From: Rhizobium mongolense USDA 1844
GTDB taxonomy: Bacteria > Pseudomonadota > Alphaproteobacteria > Rhizobiales > Rhizobiaceae
Direction: 5' to 3'
Assembly (NCBI RefSeq): GCF_000419765.1
Contig: NZ_ATTQ01000018.1
Coordinates: 62,001-126,000, forward strand
DNA: 64,000 bases
Notes under the pieces: model-generated
The model's input: the letters and a program-made list of their open reading frames with translations, nothing else
Told to the model about the DNA's origin: nothing
The model's database searches: none
Made by a program: the position numbers and the translations under genes
In this document: positions 1 to 8,590 of the stretch, piece by piece
How positions within the stretch are numbered: position 1 is the first letter of the stretch
Layout: every line of letters begins with the position of its first letter

Positions 1-141
1 TCATAGCGTCTGTGGTGCTGGTACCGACGATTTCCGCCGGTTTGCGCGCGAGATTACTCAGCCTCGTTGTTTGTGATATTGCGCAGCGAACGCGCTGTGC
101 TGGCGTGCGGGCGTAGCGCCTCCGCCCGTTATGGGACGAGG

Positions 142-164
142 CAACGGGTTCGCTGAACCCGTTG
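142..164 (-). terminator. Stem-loop downstream of the dehydrogenase gene
   Basis: A perfect 10-bp inverted repeat (CAACGGGTTC / GAACCCGTTG) with a 3-base loop lies just past the stop of the minus-strand dehydrogenase. There is no T-run after it in the direction of that gene, so it may be a processing or RNA-stabilising hairpin rather than a true intrinsic terminator. The first 140 bases of the window hold no gene I can support. Confidence 0.4.
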
Positions 165-173
165 TTCTTGATG

Positions 174-2735
174 TCAGCTCCGGGGCTTCGAGTTTTCCGG
201 ATCGTAGAGCGGCTTGTAGCCGACGGCGACGACTTCGACGGGATAGGTCTCGCCGAAGTAATCGACGTCGAGCTCGCGGCCCACCTGGCAATAGGACCAG
301 GGCAGAAAGGCCAGCGCGATATTCTTGCCGATGGTCGGGCCATAGGCAATCGACGTCGTATAGGAGCGGCGGCCGAGTTCGTCGACCAGCGTTTCGCCCG
401 TGGCCGGATCCATGACCGGCAGTGAGCCGACCGGGTAGCGGGCAACACCGCTCCTGTCGACATTGTCGGTCATCACGAGCGTGCAGAGCATGGCCGGCTG
501 GTGCTCGCGAGCCTTGTATTCCAGGTGCTTGGACTTGCCGCGGAAGTCGGCTTCCTTGACCTTCGGACGGGCGAGGTCGGATTCGATGAGGTTGTACTGC
601 GTAAGTAGGTCGGCGTTCTGCAGGCGCAGGCTCTTTTCCATGCGGCGGGAATTGGCATAAGTTTCCACGCCGAAGGCCATGACGCCGGTCGAGCGCAGCG
701 CATCCCAGACAGAAAGGCCGTCCTCGTATTTCATGTGCAGTTCCCAGCCCTGTTCACCGACATAGGAAATGCGGAAGGCAGTGACCGACTTGCCGGCGAT
801 CTCGATCGGTTTTATTGCCGCGAAGGCGAAGTTTTCGGGATCAAGGCCGGCCGGATCGGCGACGACCTTTTTCAGCGTTGCACGCGCATTCGGACCCCAG
901 ATACCGATGGTGATGTACTTCTCGGCCACCTCGGTGACGGTAACGTTGAAGTCCTTGTCCTCGGCGATGCGCTTCACGTAATGGAAATCGCGCGGGCCGG
1001 CATCGGCGCCGTCGATGACGCGGCAGCGGTCGGCCATGCGGATCACGGTCAGGTCGGCACGCACCATGCCTTCGTCATCGAGGAAGTGCGTGTAGATGCC
1101 CTTTCCGACGTTGGCATCACCGCCGATCTTGGCCGCGCAGATCCATTCCATCAGTTCGACATGGTCCGGACCTTCAACGTCGAACATGTAGAAGTGGCTG
1201 AGGTTGACGATTCCGCAATCCTCGCTCATGGCGAGATGTTCAGCATTTGATACGCGCCAGAAGTGCCGGTTGTCCCACTCGTTTTCGCGAACCGGAACGC
1301 GGTCGCCATACTTTTCAAGCAGATGCTCGTTCGCCTTGTAGCCGTGCGCGCGTTCCCAGCCTCCAAGTTCCATGAAGTATCCGCCGAGCTCCACCTCGCG
1401 CTCGTAGAAAGGCGAGCGCTTGACGTTGCGTCCGGTGGCATAGGGCTCGCGCGGATGGATGGCGGGAAAGTAGATCTTCTGGGCAGCCTCGAATGTACGG
1501 CCCTCGATGAATTTTTCCTCGAGCTGGTGCGGGTAGAAGCGCGCATAGTCGATACTGGCATGGTCGATCTCTGTGCGGCCGTCCGTCATCCAGTCGGCCA
1601 TCAGCTTACCGTAGCCGGGGCCGTCCTTGACCCAGATGGCGACGCAGTACCAGAGGCCGCGAACCTTCTGGCTTTCGCCGCAGGACGGGCCGCCAGCTGC
1701 AGAGACCTGCAGGAGGCCGTTGAAGGAATGGCCTTCATTGTATCCCAGTTCACCGAGGATCGGGGTGAGCTCCATGGCGCGCTCCAGCGGCTCGATGATT
1801 TGCTCCATTTCGAGGTCGCGTTGCGAGGGCGAGAGGCGAGCTTCGTGCTTCTCCAGAATGTCGCGCGGATGGCAAAGGCGAGGATTAGTCGTTTCGTAAT
1901 AGCCCCATTCGATCTGGCCGCCTTCGGTGGTCTTCGGGTCGCCGGTATCGCGCATGTAGGCGGAGTTACCCTGGTCGCGCAAAAGCGGAAAGCCGATTTC
2001 CTTGCCCGTGCCCTCGAACTCGTTGTAGGGGCCGAAGAAAGTCAGCGGATGGTCGACCGGCATGACCGGAAGGTCTTCGCCGACCATTTCGGCGATCAGG
2101 CGACCCCAGATCCCGGCACAGACGACGACATGATCGGCCAGGATCGTGCCGCGATGAGTGACGACGCCCTTGATGCGGCCATTCTCGACGATCAGCGATT
2201 TGGCCGGCGTATTGCCGAAAACCTTGAGTTTTCCGGCCTTTTCGCCAGCATCGACCAACTTGCCGGCGACGGTCTGCGAGCGTGGAATGACGAGGCCGGC
2301 ATCGGGATCGAACAGGCCTCCCTGAACCATGCTCTCCTCGATCAGCGGGAACTTTTCCTTGATCTCGGCCGGGCCGACGTAATATGCCCGGGTACCGAAG
2401 GCCTTCGCCGAGGTCAGCTTGCGCTTGATCTCTTCCATCCAGGTGTCGTCGCCGGTGCGTGCAACTTCCAGGCCGCCGATGCGGGCGTAGTGGCCCATTT
2501 TCTCGTAGAAATCGATTGAGTACTGCGTCGTCCAGACCGAGAGATAGTCATGGCTGGTCGTGTAGCAGAAGTCGGAGGCGTGCGCCGTCGAGCCGATGTC
2601 GGTCGGGATGCCCGACTTGTCGATGCCGACGATATCGTCCCAGCCACGTTCGATCAGGTGATGCGCAATCGATGCGCCGACAATGCCGCCCAACCCAATA
2701 ATTACGACTTTCGCTTTTTGTGGAAATTCTGCCAT
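174..2735 (-). CDS. FAD-dependent dehydrogenase with GcvT domain (dimethylglycine/sarcosine dehydrogenase-like)
   Basis: This 853-residue protein likely oxidatively demethylates an N-methylated glycine such as dimethylglycine or sarcosine and passes the one-carbon unit to tetrahydrofolate in the cytoplasm. The N-terminus has a Rossmann FAD motif (VVIIGLGGIVGASIAHH, about residues 10-26), followed by GSTAHAS, which aligns with the position where related dehydrogenases bind FAD covalently through histidine. A DAO oxidoreductase domain fills roughly residues 8-370. The C-terminal half reads as a folate-binding GCV_T domain plus its C-terminal barrel. I chose the internal ATG at 2735 because GAGGG lies 8 bases upstream; a longer reading frame to 2780 has no such site. 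The length fits the family. Exact substrate is not determined by the sequence; it stands alone here, with no neighbouring one-carbon genes inside the window. Confidence 0.88.
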   Translation of the reverse strand: MAEFPQKAKVVIIGLGGIVGASIAHHLIERGWDDIVGIDKSGIPTDIGSTAHASDFCYTTSHDYLSVWTTQYSIDFYEKMGHYARIGGLEVARTGDDTWMEEIKRKLTSAKAFGTRAYYVGPAEIKEKFPLIEESMVQGGLFDPDAGLVIPRSQTVAGKLVDAGEKAGKLKVFGNTPAKSLIVENGRIKGVVTHRGTILADHVVVCAGIWGRLIAEMVGEDLPVMPVDHPLTFFGPYNEFEGTGKEIGFPLLRDQGNSAYMRDTGDPKTTEGGQIEWGYYETTNPRLCHPRDILEKHEARLSPSQRDLEMEQIIEPLERAMELTPILGELGYNEGHSFNGLLQVSAAGGPSCGESQKVRGLWYCVAIWVKDGPGYGKLMADWMTDGRTEIDHASIDYARFYPHQLEEKFIEGRTFEAAQKIYFPAIHPREPYATGRNVKRSPFYEREVELGGYFMELGGWERAHGYKANEHLLEKYGDRVPVRENEWDNRHFWRVSNAEHLAMSEDCGIVNLSHFYMFDVEGPDHVELMEWICAAKIGGDANVGKGIYTHFLDDEGMVRADLTVIRMADRCRVIDGADAGPRDFHYVKRIAEDKDFNVTVTEVAEKYITIGIWGPNARATLKKVVADPAGLDPENFAFAAIKPIEIAGKSVTAFRISYVGEQGWELHMKYEDGLSVWDALRSTGVMAFGVETYANSRRMEKSLRLQNADLLTQYNLIESDLARPKVKEADFRGKSKHLEYKAREHQPAMLCTLVMTDNVDRSGVARYPVGSLPVMDPATGETLVDELGRRSYTTSIAYGPTIGKNIALAFLPWSYCQVGRELDVDYFGETYPVEVVAVGYKPLYDPENSKPRS

Positions 2736-3250
2736 CACATGCACCCTCGAACTTTGTTGCGCCGAATCTAGTACACGCAATGACGCGACTACAGTCGATC
2801 CACGACATAAAAATGTAGCGATCCGTCAAAAGCCTCGCCTGTTCAAGACATCTGGGCAGCCATTCTTCTGCACTCCGGCACGGTACGTCCTGTACCGGCC
2901 AGCCTCGATGGTTCCGGATTCATTTTTTTGAACAGGCGGAGAGCTGCAGACCATGGATCTGCGGGCAGGGAGGTGAGAAAGCGGGCAGCTCAGCTGCGGG
3001 CTGCGACGATCGTAGTCGCAGAAGGCTCTTTTCAAGCCGCCGAGCACTTCGGCTGTGGTTTCGAATATCGCTTGCAGTTTAGGTTCGTCTACTTTCTCGA
3101 TGTCGTCGCGCAGGTCGCCTCACTGACATCGGTATTTTCCTAAGAAGGGTTTTTGTCGACCGGTTTCGTGCAGGCGGGGTTGCGGCCCTGACGCTTTCCC
3201 ACTACCTTCGGCTCTCGATATCGAATATCGAGTGTCTATGATGGCGAGGA
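2736..3250. other. Intergenic region, 515 bases
   Basis: No convincing gene. It contains a 6-bp inverted repeat (CGGTAC, 5-base spacer, GTACCG) at 2881-2897 and the PadR palindrome listed separately. It must hold the promoters of the divergent dehydrogenase and padR genes. Confidence 0.6.
3214..3232. promoter_or_regulatory. Perfect palindrome, probable PadR operator
   Basis: CTCGATAT-CGA-ATATCGAG is a perfect 8-bp inverted repeat with a 3-base centre, ending 18 bases before the padR start codon. PadR regulators are dimeric winged-helix repressors that commonly repress their own operon, so this is the natural candidate site for autoregulation of padR-chrA. That PadR binds it is inference. Confidence 0.65.
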
Positions 3251-3562
3251 ATGGAATATCAGGATCTTCTTTCCGGTTTTGTCCGGCTCCACGTCCTCCA
3301 TCACGCCGCCGAGGGCGATCTGCACGGCCTGTGGATGATCGAGGAACTGGCCCGGCATGGCTACAAAGTCAGCGCCGGGACGCTCTACCCCATGCTGCAC
3401 TCCCTGGAGAAGAAAGGTTATCTGGCCTCCCGTATCGAACGCGTAGGCCGCACGCACCGGCGGATCTACAACGCGACACCCTACGGCCTTGTCGCTCTCG
3501 AAAAGACCAAGGAAAAAGCCAAGGAGCTATTTCGTGAAATCCTCGCAGACAGCACTGCCTGA
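3251..3562 (+). CDS. PadR-family transcriptional regulator
   Basis: A 103-residue winged-helix regulator. It carries the PadR hallmarks: an N-terminal helix, ELARHGYKVSAGTLYPMLHS as the recognition region, then the wing KKGYL...RRIYNAT and a short dimerisation tail. It overlaps the chromate transporter by 29 bases, so the two are co-transcribed and probably translationally coupled. This makes it the likely repressor of chrA, responding to chromate or a related signal. A perfect palindrome sits just upstream. Length is typical of the short PadR class. The ligand is unknown from sequence. Confidence 0.9.
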   Translation: MEYQDLLSGFVRLHVLHHAAEGDLHGLWMIEELARHGYKVSAGTLYPMLHSLEKKGYLASRIERVGRTHRRIYNATPYGLVALEKTKEKAKELFREILADSTA

Positions 3563-4766
3563 GTTTGCAGTCGAGCGCCCGCGTGGCAATCCCGGTGAAG
3601 TCTTTCGCGTCTTCCTGAAGCTCGGGCTGACCTCCTTCGGCGGACCGATCGCGCATCTCGGCTATTTCCGGGACGAATTGGTGGTGCGGCGCAGATGGAT
3701 CGACGAGGCCGGCTATGCCGATCTCGTGGCGCTTTGCCAGTTTCTGCCGGGACCGGCGTCAAGCCAGGTCGGCTTTTCGCTCGGCATCCTGCGCGGCAAC
3801 GGCTTGCTTGGCGGGCTCACAGCCTGGTTGGCTTTCACCATACCGTCGGCTGTCATCCTCCTTGTTTTTGCGCTCGGTGCCGCGGCTCTCACCGGACCCG
3901 TAGCGGAAGGCTTCCTGCACGGCCTGAAGCTGGTAGCAGTTGCCGTTGTCTCGCAGGCGATTTGGGGTATGGCGAAGGTTCTCACGCCTGACCGTGAACG
4001 CGCCGGCATTGCGCTGGCAGCCGTTGCGATCACTGTCTTCATCGGGGGAACGTTCGGCCAGACCGGCGCGATCGCACTTGGTTCTGTCGCCGGGCTCTGG
4101 CTTTGCCGCGCGGACGTCCCTGTGCAGGCCGGACGTCTCAGCTTCCCAGTCTCGCGCCGGGGCGGAGCGATCGCGCTCATCCTCTTCGCGGTCTTGCTCG
4201 TGGTTCCGCCACTTGTTGCAGGTTTCACCGGCCATGAGGCTGTCGCGCTGTTCGACGCCTTCTATCGCTCGGGCTCACTGGTGTTCGGTGGGGGACATGT
4301 CGTGCTGCCGTTGCTTCAGGAGGAAGTGGTGACGCCTGGTTGGGTGACGAACGAGGCCTTTCTCGCCGGCTATGGCTTGGCGCAGGCAGTGCCCGGACCG
4401 CTTTTTACCTTCGCCGCCTATCTCGGCGCGGTCATGGGGCCTGCACCCAACGGGCTCGCCGGGGCTGTCATCGCCCTTGTCGCCGTCTTTTTGCCGGGCC
4501 TGCTGCTGGTCTACGGGATGCTGCCGTTCTGGGACGCGCTTCGGCTGCGGCCCGCGGCACAGGCCGCCATGCGCGGCGCGAACGCCGCCGTCGTCGGGAT
4601 CCTTGGTGCTGCGCTCTACAGCCCGGTCTGGACGAACGCTGTATTTTCGCCCGTGGATTTTGCACTCGCACTCGCAGGGTTCCTCTTGCTTGTCGTCTGG
4701 AAAATGCCACCCTGGATCGTCGTCTTGCTGCTGACAGCAGGCGGTGGGCTTCTCCATCCCATTTGA
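3534..4766 (+). CDS. chrA: Chromate efflux transporter ChrA
   Basis: This 410-residue inner-membrane protein belongs to the long-chain CHR family, which exports chromate and confers resistance. Two homologous halves are visible. The N-terminal half has LTSFGGPIAHLGYFRDELV and a QFLPGPASSQ loop; the C-terminal half repeats the pattern as VFGGGHVVLPLLQEEVV and AQAVPGPLFTFAAYLG. Multiple hydrophobic helices follow each. I chose the GTG at 3534 because AAGGAG lies 7 bases upstream, inside the end of padR; the upstream TTG at 3489 has no comparable site. The overlap with padR argues for regulated co-expression. Actual substrate within the CHR family could be another oxyanion. Confidence 0.92.
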   Translation: MKSSQTALPEFAVERPRGNPGEVFRVFLKLGLTSFGGPIAHLGYFRDELVVRRRWIDEAGYADLVALCQFLPGPASSQVGFSLGILRGNGLLGGLTAWLAFTIPSAVILLVFALGAAALTGPVAEGFLHGLKLVAVAVVSQAIWGMAKVLTPDRERAGIALAAVAITVFIGGTFGQTGAIALGSVAGLWLCRADVPVQAGRLSFPVSRRGGAIALILFAVLLVVPPLVAGFTGHEAVALFDAFYRSGSLVFGGGHVVLPLLQEEVVTPGWVTNEAFLAGYGLAQAVPGPLFTFAAYLGAVMGPAPNGLAGAVIALVAVFLPGLLLVYGMLPFWDALRLRPAAQAAMRGANAAVVGILGAALYSPVWTNAVFSPVDFALALAGFLLLVVWKMPPWIVVLLLTAGGGLLHPI

Positions 4767-4843
4767 GGGCCCTTGGGCAAAGGGCTAGCATCTTCCAAAG
4801 TATCGGGGGTGAAGCAACGAGAACTACAACGGAGGAAAATTCC

Positions 4844-5227
4844 ATGTCAGGCATCAGCGTGCGTTACATCGTTGACGACGTCGACGCAGCAGTCGTTTTT
4901 TACCAACAGCATCTCGGCTTCTCTGTCGCGTTTCGTCCTGCGCCAGGCTTTGCCATTCTCACCAAGGACGGGTTTCGCCTTCTCGTCAGCGCAATGACCG
5001 GACCAGGCGGAGCGCCACAGGCTATGCCGGATGGGCGCAAGCCGGAGCCCGGCGGCTGGAATCGCATTCAGATCGAAGTTGCAGATATAGAGGCGCAGGT
5101 CGCAGCACTGCGCCAAGCCGGCGCACGGTTCCGGAACGAAATCGTGCAAGGAATGGGCGGCAAGCAGATTCTTCTCGAGGACCCTGCGGGAAATCCGATC
5201 GAACTGTTCGAGGCGCCGAAGAAATGA
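4844..5227 (+). CDS. VOC (glyoxalase/bleomycin-resistance/dioxygenase) family protein
   Basis: A 127-residue protein with the paired beta-alpha-beta-beta-beta fold of the VOC superfamily: an opening VRYIVDDVDAAVVFYQQHLGF motif and a closing LLEDPAGNPIELFEAP motif with the C-terminal glutamate that usually ligates metal. A GGAGG site 8 bases upstream of the ATG fixes the start. It follows chrA by 77 bases on the same strand, so it could be a third member of that unit, although the role would be unclear. Functions in this family range from glyoxalase to antibiotic binding; none can be assigned here. Confidence 0.85.
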   Translation: MSGISVRYIVDDVDAAVVFYQQHLGFSVAFRPAPGFAILTKDGFRLLVSAMTGPGGAPQAMPDGRKPEPGGWNRIQIEVADIEAQVAALRQAGARFRNEIVQGMGGKQILLEDPAGNPIELFEAPKK

Positions 5228-5296
5228 GCTTTGCCGACATGCGCAGCCGTTAGAGCTCTCAAACGCTAGGGACATCGGGAGCGCTTGATGCGCTGA

Positions 5297-5683
5297 TCAC
5301 CTGGCGCGCTTGGTATCCGGGATGGCGCAGGTCTCGCCGCCGAGAAGGCGCGAGCGGGTGAGAAAACGCTTCTCGCGCCCGTTGTCGAGCGAAAACATGC
5401 CGCCGCGGCCGGGCACAACATCGATGATCAGTTGCGTATGCTTCCAGACCTCGAATTGGCGGGCGCTGATATAGACAGGCACGCCCCCGATCTCGCCCAG
5501 TTTCACATCTGTCTCCCCGACGCGGAATTCATTTGACGGGTAACACATCGGCGACGACCCATCGCAGCAGCCGCCGGACTGGTGAAACAGGATATCGGGA
5601 TGGTCGCGGCGGATCTCGCTAATGAGAACAAGCGCCGCATCCGTTGCAAGCACGCGCGGTTCACCGGAAACGGTCGGTTCCAT
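5297..5683 (-). CDS. DUF779 protein, aldehyde-dehydrogenase partner
   Basis: A 128-residue cytosolic protein of the DUF779 family. The cysteine-rich segment FHQSGGCCDGSSPMCYP (about residues 33-49) is the family signature and looks able to bind metal. It lies 72 bases downstream of the aldehyde dehydrogenase on the same strand. This linkage is common for DUF779 genes and suggests an accessory role in aldehyde oxidation. An AAGGA site precedes the ATG. The biochemical function of the family is not established. Confidence 0.85.
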   Translation of the reverse strand: MEPTVSGEPRVLATDAALVLISEIRRDHPDILFHQSGGCCDGSSPMCYPSNEFRVGETDVKLGEIGGVPVYISARQFEVWKHTQLIIDVVPGRGGMFSLDNGREKRFLTRSRLLGGETCAIPDTKRAR

Positions 5684-5755
5684 GCTGGTTCCTTCATGCC
5701 GAAAAGCCTCCTCCCCGAATAGGGAGAAGGCAGCAATTTGTGATCAACCCGTTCC

Positions 5756-7264
5756 TCAGAAAAAGCCGAGCGCCTTCGGGCTGTAGCTCACCAGCATGTT
5801 CTTGGTCTGCTGGTAATGGTCAAGCATCATCTTATGCGTTTCGCGGCCGATACCAGACTGCTTGTAGCCGCCGAATGCTGCATGCGCCGGATAGGCGTGG
5901 TAGCAATTCGTCCAGACGCGGCCCGCCTGGATTTCGCGGCCGAAGCGGTAGGCGCGGTTTCCGTCACGCGTCCAAACGCCTGCTCCCAGGCCGTAAAGCG
6001 TGTCGTTGGCGATCTCCAGCGCTTCCTTCTCGTTCTTGAAGGTCGTGACCGATACCACGGGGCCGAAAATTTCTTCCTGGAAGATGCGCATCCTGTTGTG
6101 GCCCTTGAAGATCGTCGGCTTGACGTAATAGCCGTTGGCAAGTTCGCCGCCGAGATCGTTGCGCGCGCCCCCAGTCAGGACTTCGGCGCCTTCCTGCTTG
6201 CCGATGTCGAGATAGGCGAGGATCTTCTCCAACTGTTCATTCGATGCCTGCGCGCCGATCATCGTCGCGCTGTCGAGCGGGTTGCCCTGCTTGATGGCTT
6301 CGACGCGCCTGACGGCCTTTTCCATGAAGCGGTCATAAATCGATTCCTCAACCAGGGCGCGGCTGGGGCAGGTGCAGACTTCGCCCTGGTTCAGCGCAAA
6401 CATCGCAAAGCCTTCCAACGCCTTGTCAAGGAAATCGTCGTCTTCGGCCATGACGTCGGCAAAGAAGATATTTGGCGACTTGCCGCCGAGTTCGAGGGTA
6501 ACGGGAATGAGGTTCTGACTGGCATATTGCATGATCAGTCGGCCGGTCGAAGTCTCGCCCGTGAAGGCGATCTTGGCGATGCGCGGGCTGATCGCAAGCG
6601 GCTTGCCCGCTTCCAGGCCGAAACCGTTGACGATATTGAGGACGCCTGGCGGCAGCAGATCGCCGACGAGTTCGGCCCACACGAGAATCGACGCCGGTGT
6701 CTGTTCGGCCGGCTTGAGAACCACGCAATTGCCGGCAGCAAGCGCCGGAGCAAGCTTCCAGGCTGCCATCAGGATCGGGAAGTTCCAAGGAATGATCTGG
6801 CCGACGACGCCAAGCGGCTCGTGGAAGTGATAGGCGACGGTGTCGTGGTCGATTTCGCCGATAGAGCCTTCCTGTGCACGTATACAGGCAGCAAAATAAC
6901 GGAAGTGGTCGATGGCCAGCGGAATGTCGGCCGCCATCGTCTCACGGATCGGTTTGCCGTTGTCCCACGTCTCGGCCTGGGCGAGCAATTCCAGCTTGTC
7001 CTCCATGCGCTCAGCGACCTTCATCAGGATGTTCGAGCGTTCGGCAGGGGAAGTCTTCGCCCATTTGTCCTTCACGGCATGGGCTGCATCGAGCGCCGCG
7101 TTGACGTCCTTTTCGTCGGAACGCGCAATTTCGCAAAGCTTTCCGCCTGTCACCGGCGTGATGTTGTCGAAATATTTTCCTTCGATCGGCTCGCGCCACT
7201 CGCCCCCGATGAAATTGCCGTATTTCAACTTGAACGGCGATTCGACGATCTTCTGATGCAGCAT
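5756..7264 (-). CDS. NAD-dependent aldehyde dehydrogenase (AcoD/ExaC type)
   Basis: This 502-residue enzyme oxidises a short aliphatic aldehyde, probably acetaldehyde, to the acid. The general-base motif LELGGKSPN and the catalytic cysteine segment NQGEVCTCPSRALV are intact, as is the NAD-fold motif ITPWNFP-like IIPWNFPI. The closest general type is the tetrameric AcoD/ExaC/AldB group of about 506 residues. I start it at the ATG at 7264 because GGAGG lies 5 bases upstream; a longer frame reaches 7399 but would run through the regulatory palindrome. DUF779 follows it, and a GAF-Fis regulator lies upstream on the same strand. A perfect TGTCGCA/TGCGACA repeat sits about 105 bases before its start. 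Confidence 0.92.
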   Translation of the reverse strand: MLHQKIVESPFKLKYGNFIGGEWREPIEGKYFDNITPVTGGKLCEIARSDEKDVNAALDAAHAVKDKWAKTSPAERSNILMKVAERMEDKLELLAQAETWDNGKPIRETMAADIPLAIDHFRYFAACIRAQEGSIGEIDHDTVAYHFHEPLGVVGQIIPWNFPILMAAWKLAPALAAGNCVVLKPAEQTPASILVWAELVGDLLPPGVLNIVNGFGLEAGKPLAISPRIAKIAFTGETSTGRLIMQYASQNLIPVTLELGGKSPNIFFADVMAEDDDFLDKALEGFAMFALNQGEVCTCPSRALVEESIYDRFMEKAVRRVEAIKQGNPLDSATMIGAQASNEQLEKILAYLDIGKQEGAEVLTGGARNDLGGELANGYYVKPTIFKGHNRMRIFQEEIFGPVVSVTTFKNEKEALEIANDTLYGLGAGVWTRDGNRAYRFGREIQAGRVWTNCYHAYPAHAAFGGYKQSGIGRETHKMMLDHYQQTKNMLVSYSPKALGFF

Positions 7265-7286
7265 GTCATCCTCCCTAGATGAGCCA

Positions 7287-7302
7287 GGTTCAGGAGTGAA
7301 CC
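7287..7302 (-). promoter_or_regulatory. Small hairpin in the aldehyde dehydrogenase leader
   Basis: GGTTCA-GGAG-TGAACC is a 6-bp inverted repeat about 25 bases upstream of the start codon, within the likely 5' leader. It may be incidental. Confidence 0.25.
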
Positions 7303-7369
7303 AGTGGAGGAAATCTGCGCGTCTTTTGCCGAACGAACCAGACTGGCGGGGTATTGTTGCAGTGCACAG

Positions 7370-7387
7370 TGTCGCAGCTTTGCGACA
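7370..7387. promoter_or_regulatory. TGTCGCA-N4-TGCGACA palindrome upstream of aldehyde dehydrogenase
   Basis: A perfect 7-bp inverted repeat with spacer GCTT lies between the regulator and the aldehyde dehydrogenase. The same repeat with a different spacer lies upstream of the regulator gene, which strongly suggests that both are binding sites for the GAF-Fis protein encoded between them. Confidence 0.65.
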
Positions 7388-7420
7388 TGATAATCGCACT
7401 TCGGAAAGAACAAGAGACGT

Positions 7421-8380
7421 TCAGTGGAGATTGAGCTTCCTCATCTTGCGATGGAGGGTCGCCCGGCTCATGCCAAGATCCATCGCAGCCCGCGAAACGT
7501 TGCCGTTGGTCCGGGTGAGGGCGCGCAAAAGCGCCGCACGCTCTGCTTCCAGAAGAGCGTCGCCGTTTGCGGCACAGCTTTCATGAAGCGCATCGGCTGC
7601 GGGAACGCCCGCCGCAATCTGCCGGTCGTCGAGCTTCAGCGCCAGCCGCGCCGCGCGAGTAGCTCCGAGCACGAGGTCGTGCTTGTCCACGGCAAGCAAG
7701 GCGGCCGCCGAATTCGCGCCTGAGGGGACCATCAGGAAACGTGCGCCGGTAAAGGCGCTCCGGAAGATATTGAGCTCGATGCGAAGGGCTGCGTCGCGCA
7801 CGGTCTGCGAGAGGATCGACAGGGTCATCTCGTTGACATCGTCGCGGCAGGTGGAAATGTCGAGTGCGGCCGCGAGCTGGCCGCGATGATCGCGGATCGG
7901 CGCGGTCGTACAGCTGAGCCGGATATTCGAGCAGAAGAAATGCTGGTCACGGAAGATCGCAACGGCGCGCTCGTCGGCCAGCGCAGTTCCGATGCCATTC
8001 GTTCCAATGCTTGCCTCCGTCCAAATCGATCCGGTCCAGAGGCCGAGATCGTAAAACTCCTTGTCGTCGCCGGCGTTGCCCCGCCGTTCCAGCGCAATGC
8101 CGTTGCGGTCCGTGAGCAGCAAGCAGCAGCCCGCCTTGCCGACTGTCATAAAAAGCCGGTCGAGCTCGTCTGCAGCATCCTTGATCAGTTGTTCCGATTG
8201 TTCGCGTGACTGCCGAAACTCGTGATCGGTGAGCCGCAAAGGTGTGCGCACATCCTCCGGCGTCAGCTGATGCATGGTCATGCAACGCCGCCATGAGGCC
8301 ACAATTGGTGAACTTGCCGCCGCTGATTTCTGCTGCGCGCATGTATAGACATGACCCGCATGTGCGGAGTGTTCGTGCAT
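7421..8380 (-). CDS. AcoR-like GAF/Fis regulator lacking the AAA+ domain
   Basis: A 319-residue regulator. Residues about 60-200 form a GAF-type sensor region (GKAGCCLLLTDRNGIAL...WTEASIGTNGIGTAL is the classic AcoR-type signature). Residues about 275-318 form a Fis-type helix-turn-helix (RTNGNVSRAAMDLGMSRATLHRKMRKLN). The central sigma-54 activator ATPase found in AcoR (a protein roughly twice this length) is absent, so it cannot open sigma-54 promoters by the usual mechanism. GGAGG lies 5 bases before the ATG. Its position and the two matching palindromes indicate control of itself and of the aldehyde dehydrogenase. Whether it activates or represses is not visible. Confidence 0.85.
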   Translation of the reverse strand: MHEHSAHAGHVYTCAQQKSAAASSPIVASWRRCMTMHQLTPEDVRTPLRLTDHEFRQSREQSEQLIKDAADELDRLFMTVGKAGCCLLLTDRNGIALERRGNAGDDKEFYDLGLWTGSIWTEASIGTNGIGTALADERAVAIFRDQHFFCSNIRLSCTTAPIRDHRGQLAAALDISTCRDDVNEMTLSILSQTVRDAALRIELNIFRSAFTGARFLMVPSGANSAAALLAVDKHDLVLGATRAARLALKLDDRQIAAGVPAADALHESCAANGDALLEAERAALLRALTRTNGNVSRAAMDLGMSRATLHRKMRKLNLH

Positions 8381-8473
8381 CGGCTCCTCCCACGGAACGC
8401 AAGAGCAATCTGTCGGAAATCACGAGGTTCTGCAATGCTTCTGAAATATGAAGTTTGTCGCATGGCTCGGCCG

Positions 8474-8497
8474 AACTGTCGCAGTCGTGCGACAGTT
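8474..8497. promoter_or_regulatory. Extended TGTCGCA-N4-TGCGACA palindrome upstream of the GAF/Fis regulator
   Basis: AACTGTCGCA and TGCGACAGTT form perfect 10-bp arms around GTCG, about 95 bases upstream of the regulator's start. A direct half-site TGTCGCA starts at 8456, exactly 21 bases (two helical turns) before the one at 8477, which suits cooperative binding on one DNA face. It shares core and spacing with the site at 7370-7387. Confidence 0.65.
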
Positions 8498-8521
8498 GGT
8501 GTTCTGGGGTGCATCCGGCGC

Positions 8522-8544
8522 AGCGTCATTGGGGCGATGACGCT
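8522..8544. repeat. 8-bp inverted repeat
   Basis: AGCGTCAT and ATGACGCT flank a 7-base loop. It could be an operator or a weak hairpin; no T-run follows it. Confidence 0.35.
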
Positions 8545-8569
8545 ACATCTGCCTGATGTTCCGGAGCGG

Positions 8570-8590
8570 CGAACGTTCGAACCAAGTTCG
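8570..8590. promoter_or_regulatory. Overlapping CGAAC/GTTCG palindromes
   Basis: CGAACGTTCG is immediately followed by CGAAC-CAA-GTTCG sharing a half-site. It is a candidate operator for the solute-binding-protein/cyclase operon about 280 bases downstream, or for an unmapped promoter; the distance weakens the link. Confidence 0.3.

Noticed and set aside
735..2519. Long open frames on the plus strand opposite the dehydrogenase gene
   Set aside because: They mirror the high-GC coding strand of a clear gene and encode no recognisable protein.
4769..4785. GCCCTT-GGGCA-AAGGGC hairpin after chrA
   Set aside because: Six-base stem and no T-run; not enough for a terminator.
5816..7282. 488-codon plus-strand frame opposite the aldehyde dehydrogenase
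   Set aside because: Antisense shadow of a strongly conserved enzyme; no motif.
7321..7400. Possible sigma-54 promoter before the aldehyde dehydrogenase
   Set aside because: GG and GC pairs were present but two bases off the required spacing on either strand.
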